DNA of 5,214 nucleotides from Defluviicoccus sp. (GTDB lineage Bacteria; Pseudomonadota; Alphaproteobacteria; Rhodospirillales; Defluviicoccaceae). The stretch is from the NCBI GenBank assembly GCA_013414705.1, contig CP058705.1, positions 471,061 to 476,274 on the forward strand. The letters run 5' to 3'. Made by a program: the position numbers and the translations under genes. Position 1 is the stretch's first letter; each line of letters begins with the position of its first letter. The notes beneath the pieces were generated by a model. The model had not been told where the DNA came from, made no database searches, and was given only the letters and a program-made list of their open reading frames with translations. Positions 4,860 to 5,214 of the stretch are shown here, in pieces.

Positions 4860-5214
4860 ATGGATCACGGATCACTTTGTCGTTGTACCTTCGGCGTCGC
4901 GCTTGCCCTCGTCTTGATGGGGAGATCGGGCATGCGGCCGGCGAGGTGGCTGCACCGGCGCTCACACCAACGTCGGCCGACTGGACGATCCGGCCGACGC
5001 TCCCCGATACCAAGGAAGCCAAGAACATCAGCGCCGCCGCCTGCTATCAATTGAATGGCGAACGAAAATCCTGCCTGCTCGCGGGCGATGAGGCCAAGTC
5101 AGGCAGGTATGCGCGCTTCTTTTCGATCGACGGCCACACCATCGTCCCCGGTCCCACGATTACCCTGCTGTCCAAGAAAGAGAATGACCAGAAGATGAAG
5201 GAAGCGGACGTCGA
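4860..5214 (+). CDS. Exported protein resembling DUF3616, N-terminal part, one frameshift
   Basis: ATG at 4860 follows a strong AGGAAGG. The first residues (MDHGSLCRCTFGVALALVLMG) form a signal-peptide core; the expected continuation EIGHAAGEVAAP, with cleavage likely after about residue 26, is in another frame. One extra G in the GGGG at 4919-4922 joins them. The mature part then reads WTIRPTLPDTKEAKNISAAA, CYQLNGERKSCLLAGDEA and RYARFFSIDGHTIVPG up to EADV at the window edge (about 118 residues). The pattern 'KEA.N.S..AC....R.CL...DE....ARFF.+DG..+VPG' is what I recall of DUF3616 proteins, which have about 300-400 residues and may form a beta-propeller; this assignment is from memory of the family pattern. 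Location would be periplasmic or secreted. Function is unknown. Without the correction the frame from 4860 stops at 5052-5054. Confidence 0.62.

Noticed and set aside
1..5214. A CRISPR array or insertion sequence
   Set aside because: No regularly spaced repeats and no transposase-like protein or matched terminal repeats were seen.

Overview
This window comes from a high-GC bacterial chromosome, most likely a proteobacterium. The evidence is the GC-rich third codon positions, Shine-Dalgarno sites ahead of the genes, TTGACA-type -35 boxes, and a DUF3489 gene beside a ParB-domain methyltransferase, a pairing I associate mainly with Alphaproteobacteria and some Xanthomonadales. The taxonomic call is an inference, not a match.

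Left part (1-1556): a leftward gene cut by the window edge encodes the N-terminus of an animal-type haem peroxidase with the distal His motif QFMVHDW. After a 304-bp divergent spacer comes a complete rightward gene for a 200-aa metallo-beta-lactamase-fold protein whose zinc ligands are largely replaced. Behind it lie a GC-rich hairpin and the last ~33 codons of a zinc-type alcohol dehydrogenase on the minus strand, a gene remnant that looks truncated by an insertion.

Middle (about 1557-3990): an accessory block. A DUF3489 gene runs rightward and is frameshifted in its middle. It converges on a leftward gene for a ParB/Srx-domain plus beta-class DNA methyltransferase, about 430 aa once one frameshift is bridged. 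Two overlapping perfect hairpins sit between their 3' ends. The methyltransferase has its own TTGACA promoter and a leader hairpin.

Right part (3991-4859): about 870 bp without a convincing protein gene but dense in structure. It holds two near-loopless perfect palindromes, six copies of the heptamer CAGATCC (both strands), an imperfect direct repeat, two further leftward TTGACA promoters each next to a GGnATATATTCC-like element, and a leftward intrinsic terminator. Together the inner promoter and terminator define a likely ~165-nt structured RNA. This is the least explained and most interesting part of the window.

Right edge (4860-5214): the start of an exported protein resembling DUF3616 proteins, again with a frameshift.

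A cross-cutting observation: four separate frame breaks (peroxidase, dehydrogenase remnant, methyltransferase, exported protein) all lie at a run of exactly four G on the coding strand, and each is repaired by one extra G. That points to homopolymer under-calling in the sequence as much as to real gene decay, so the 'broken' genes here should not be taken as pseudogenes without checking reads. The DUF3489 frameshift has the opposite sign and is not explained that way.
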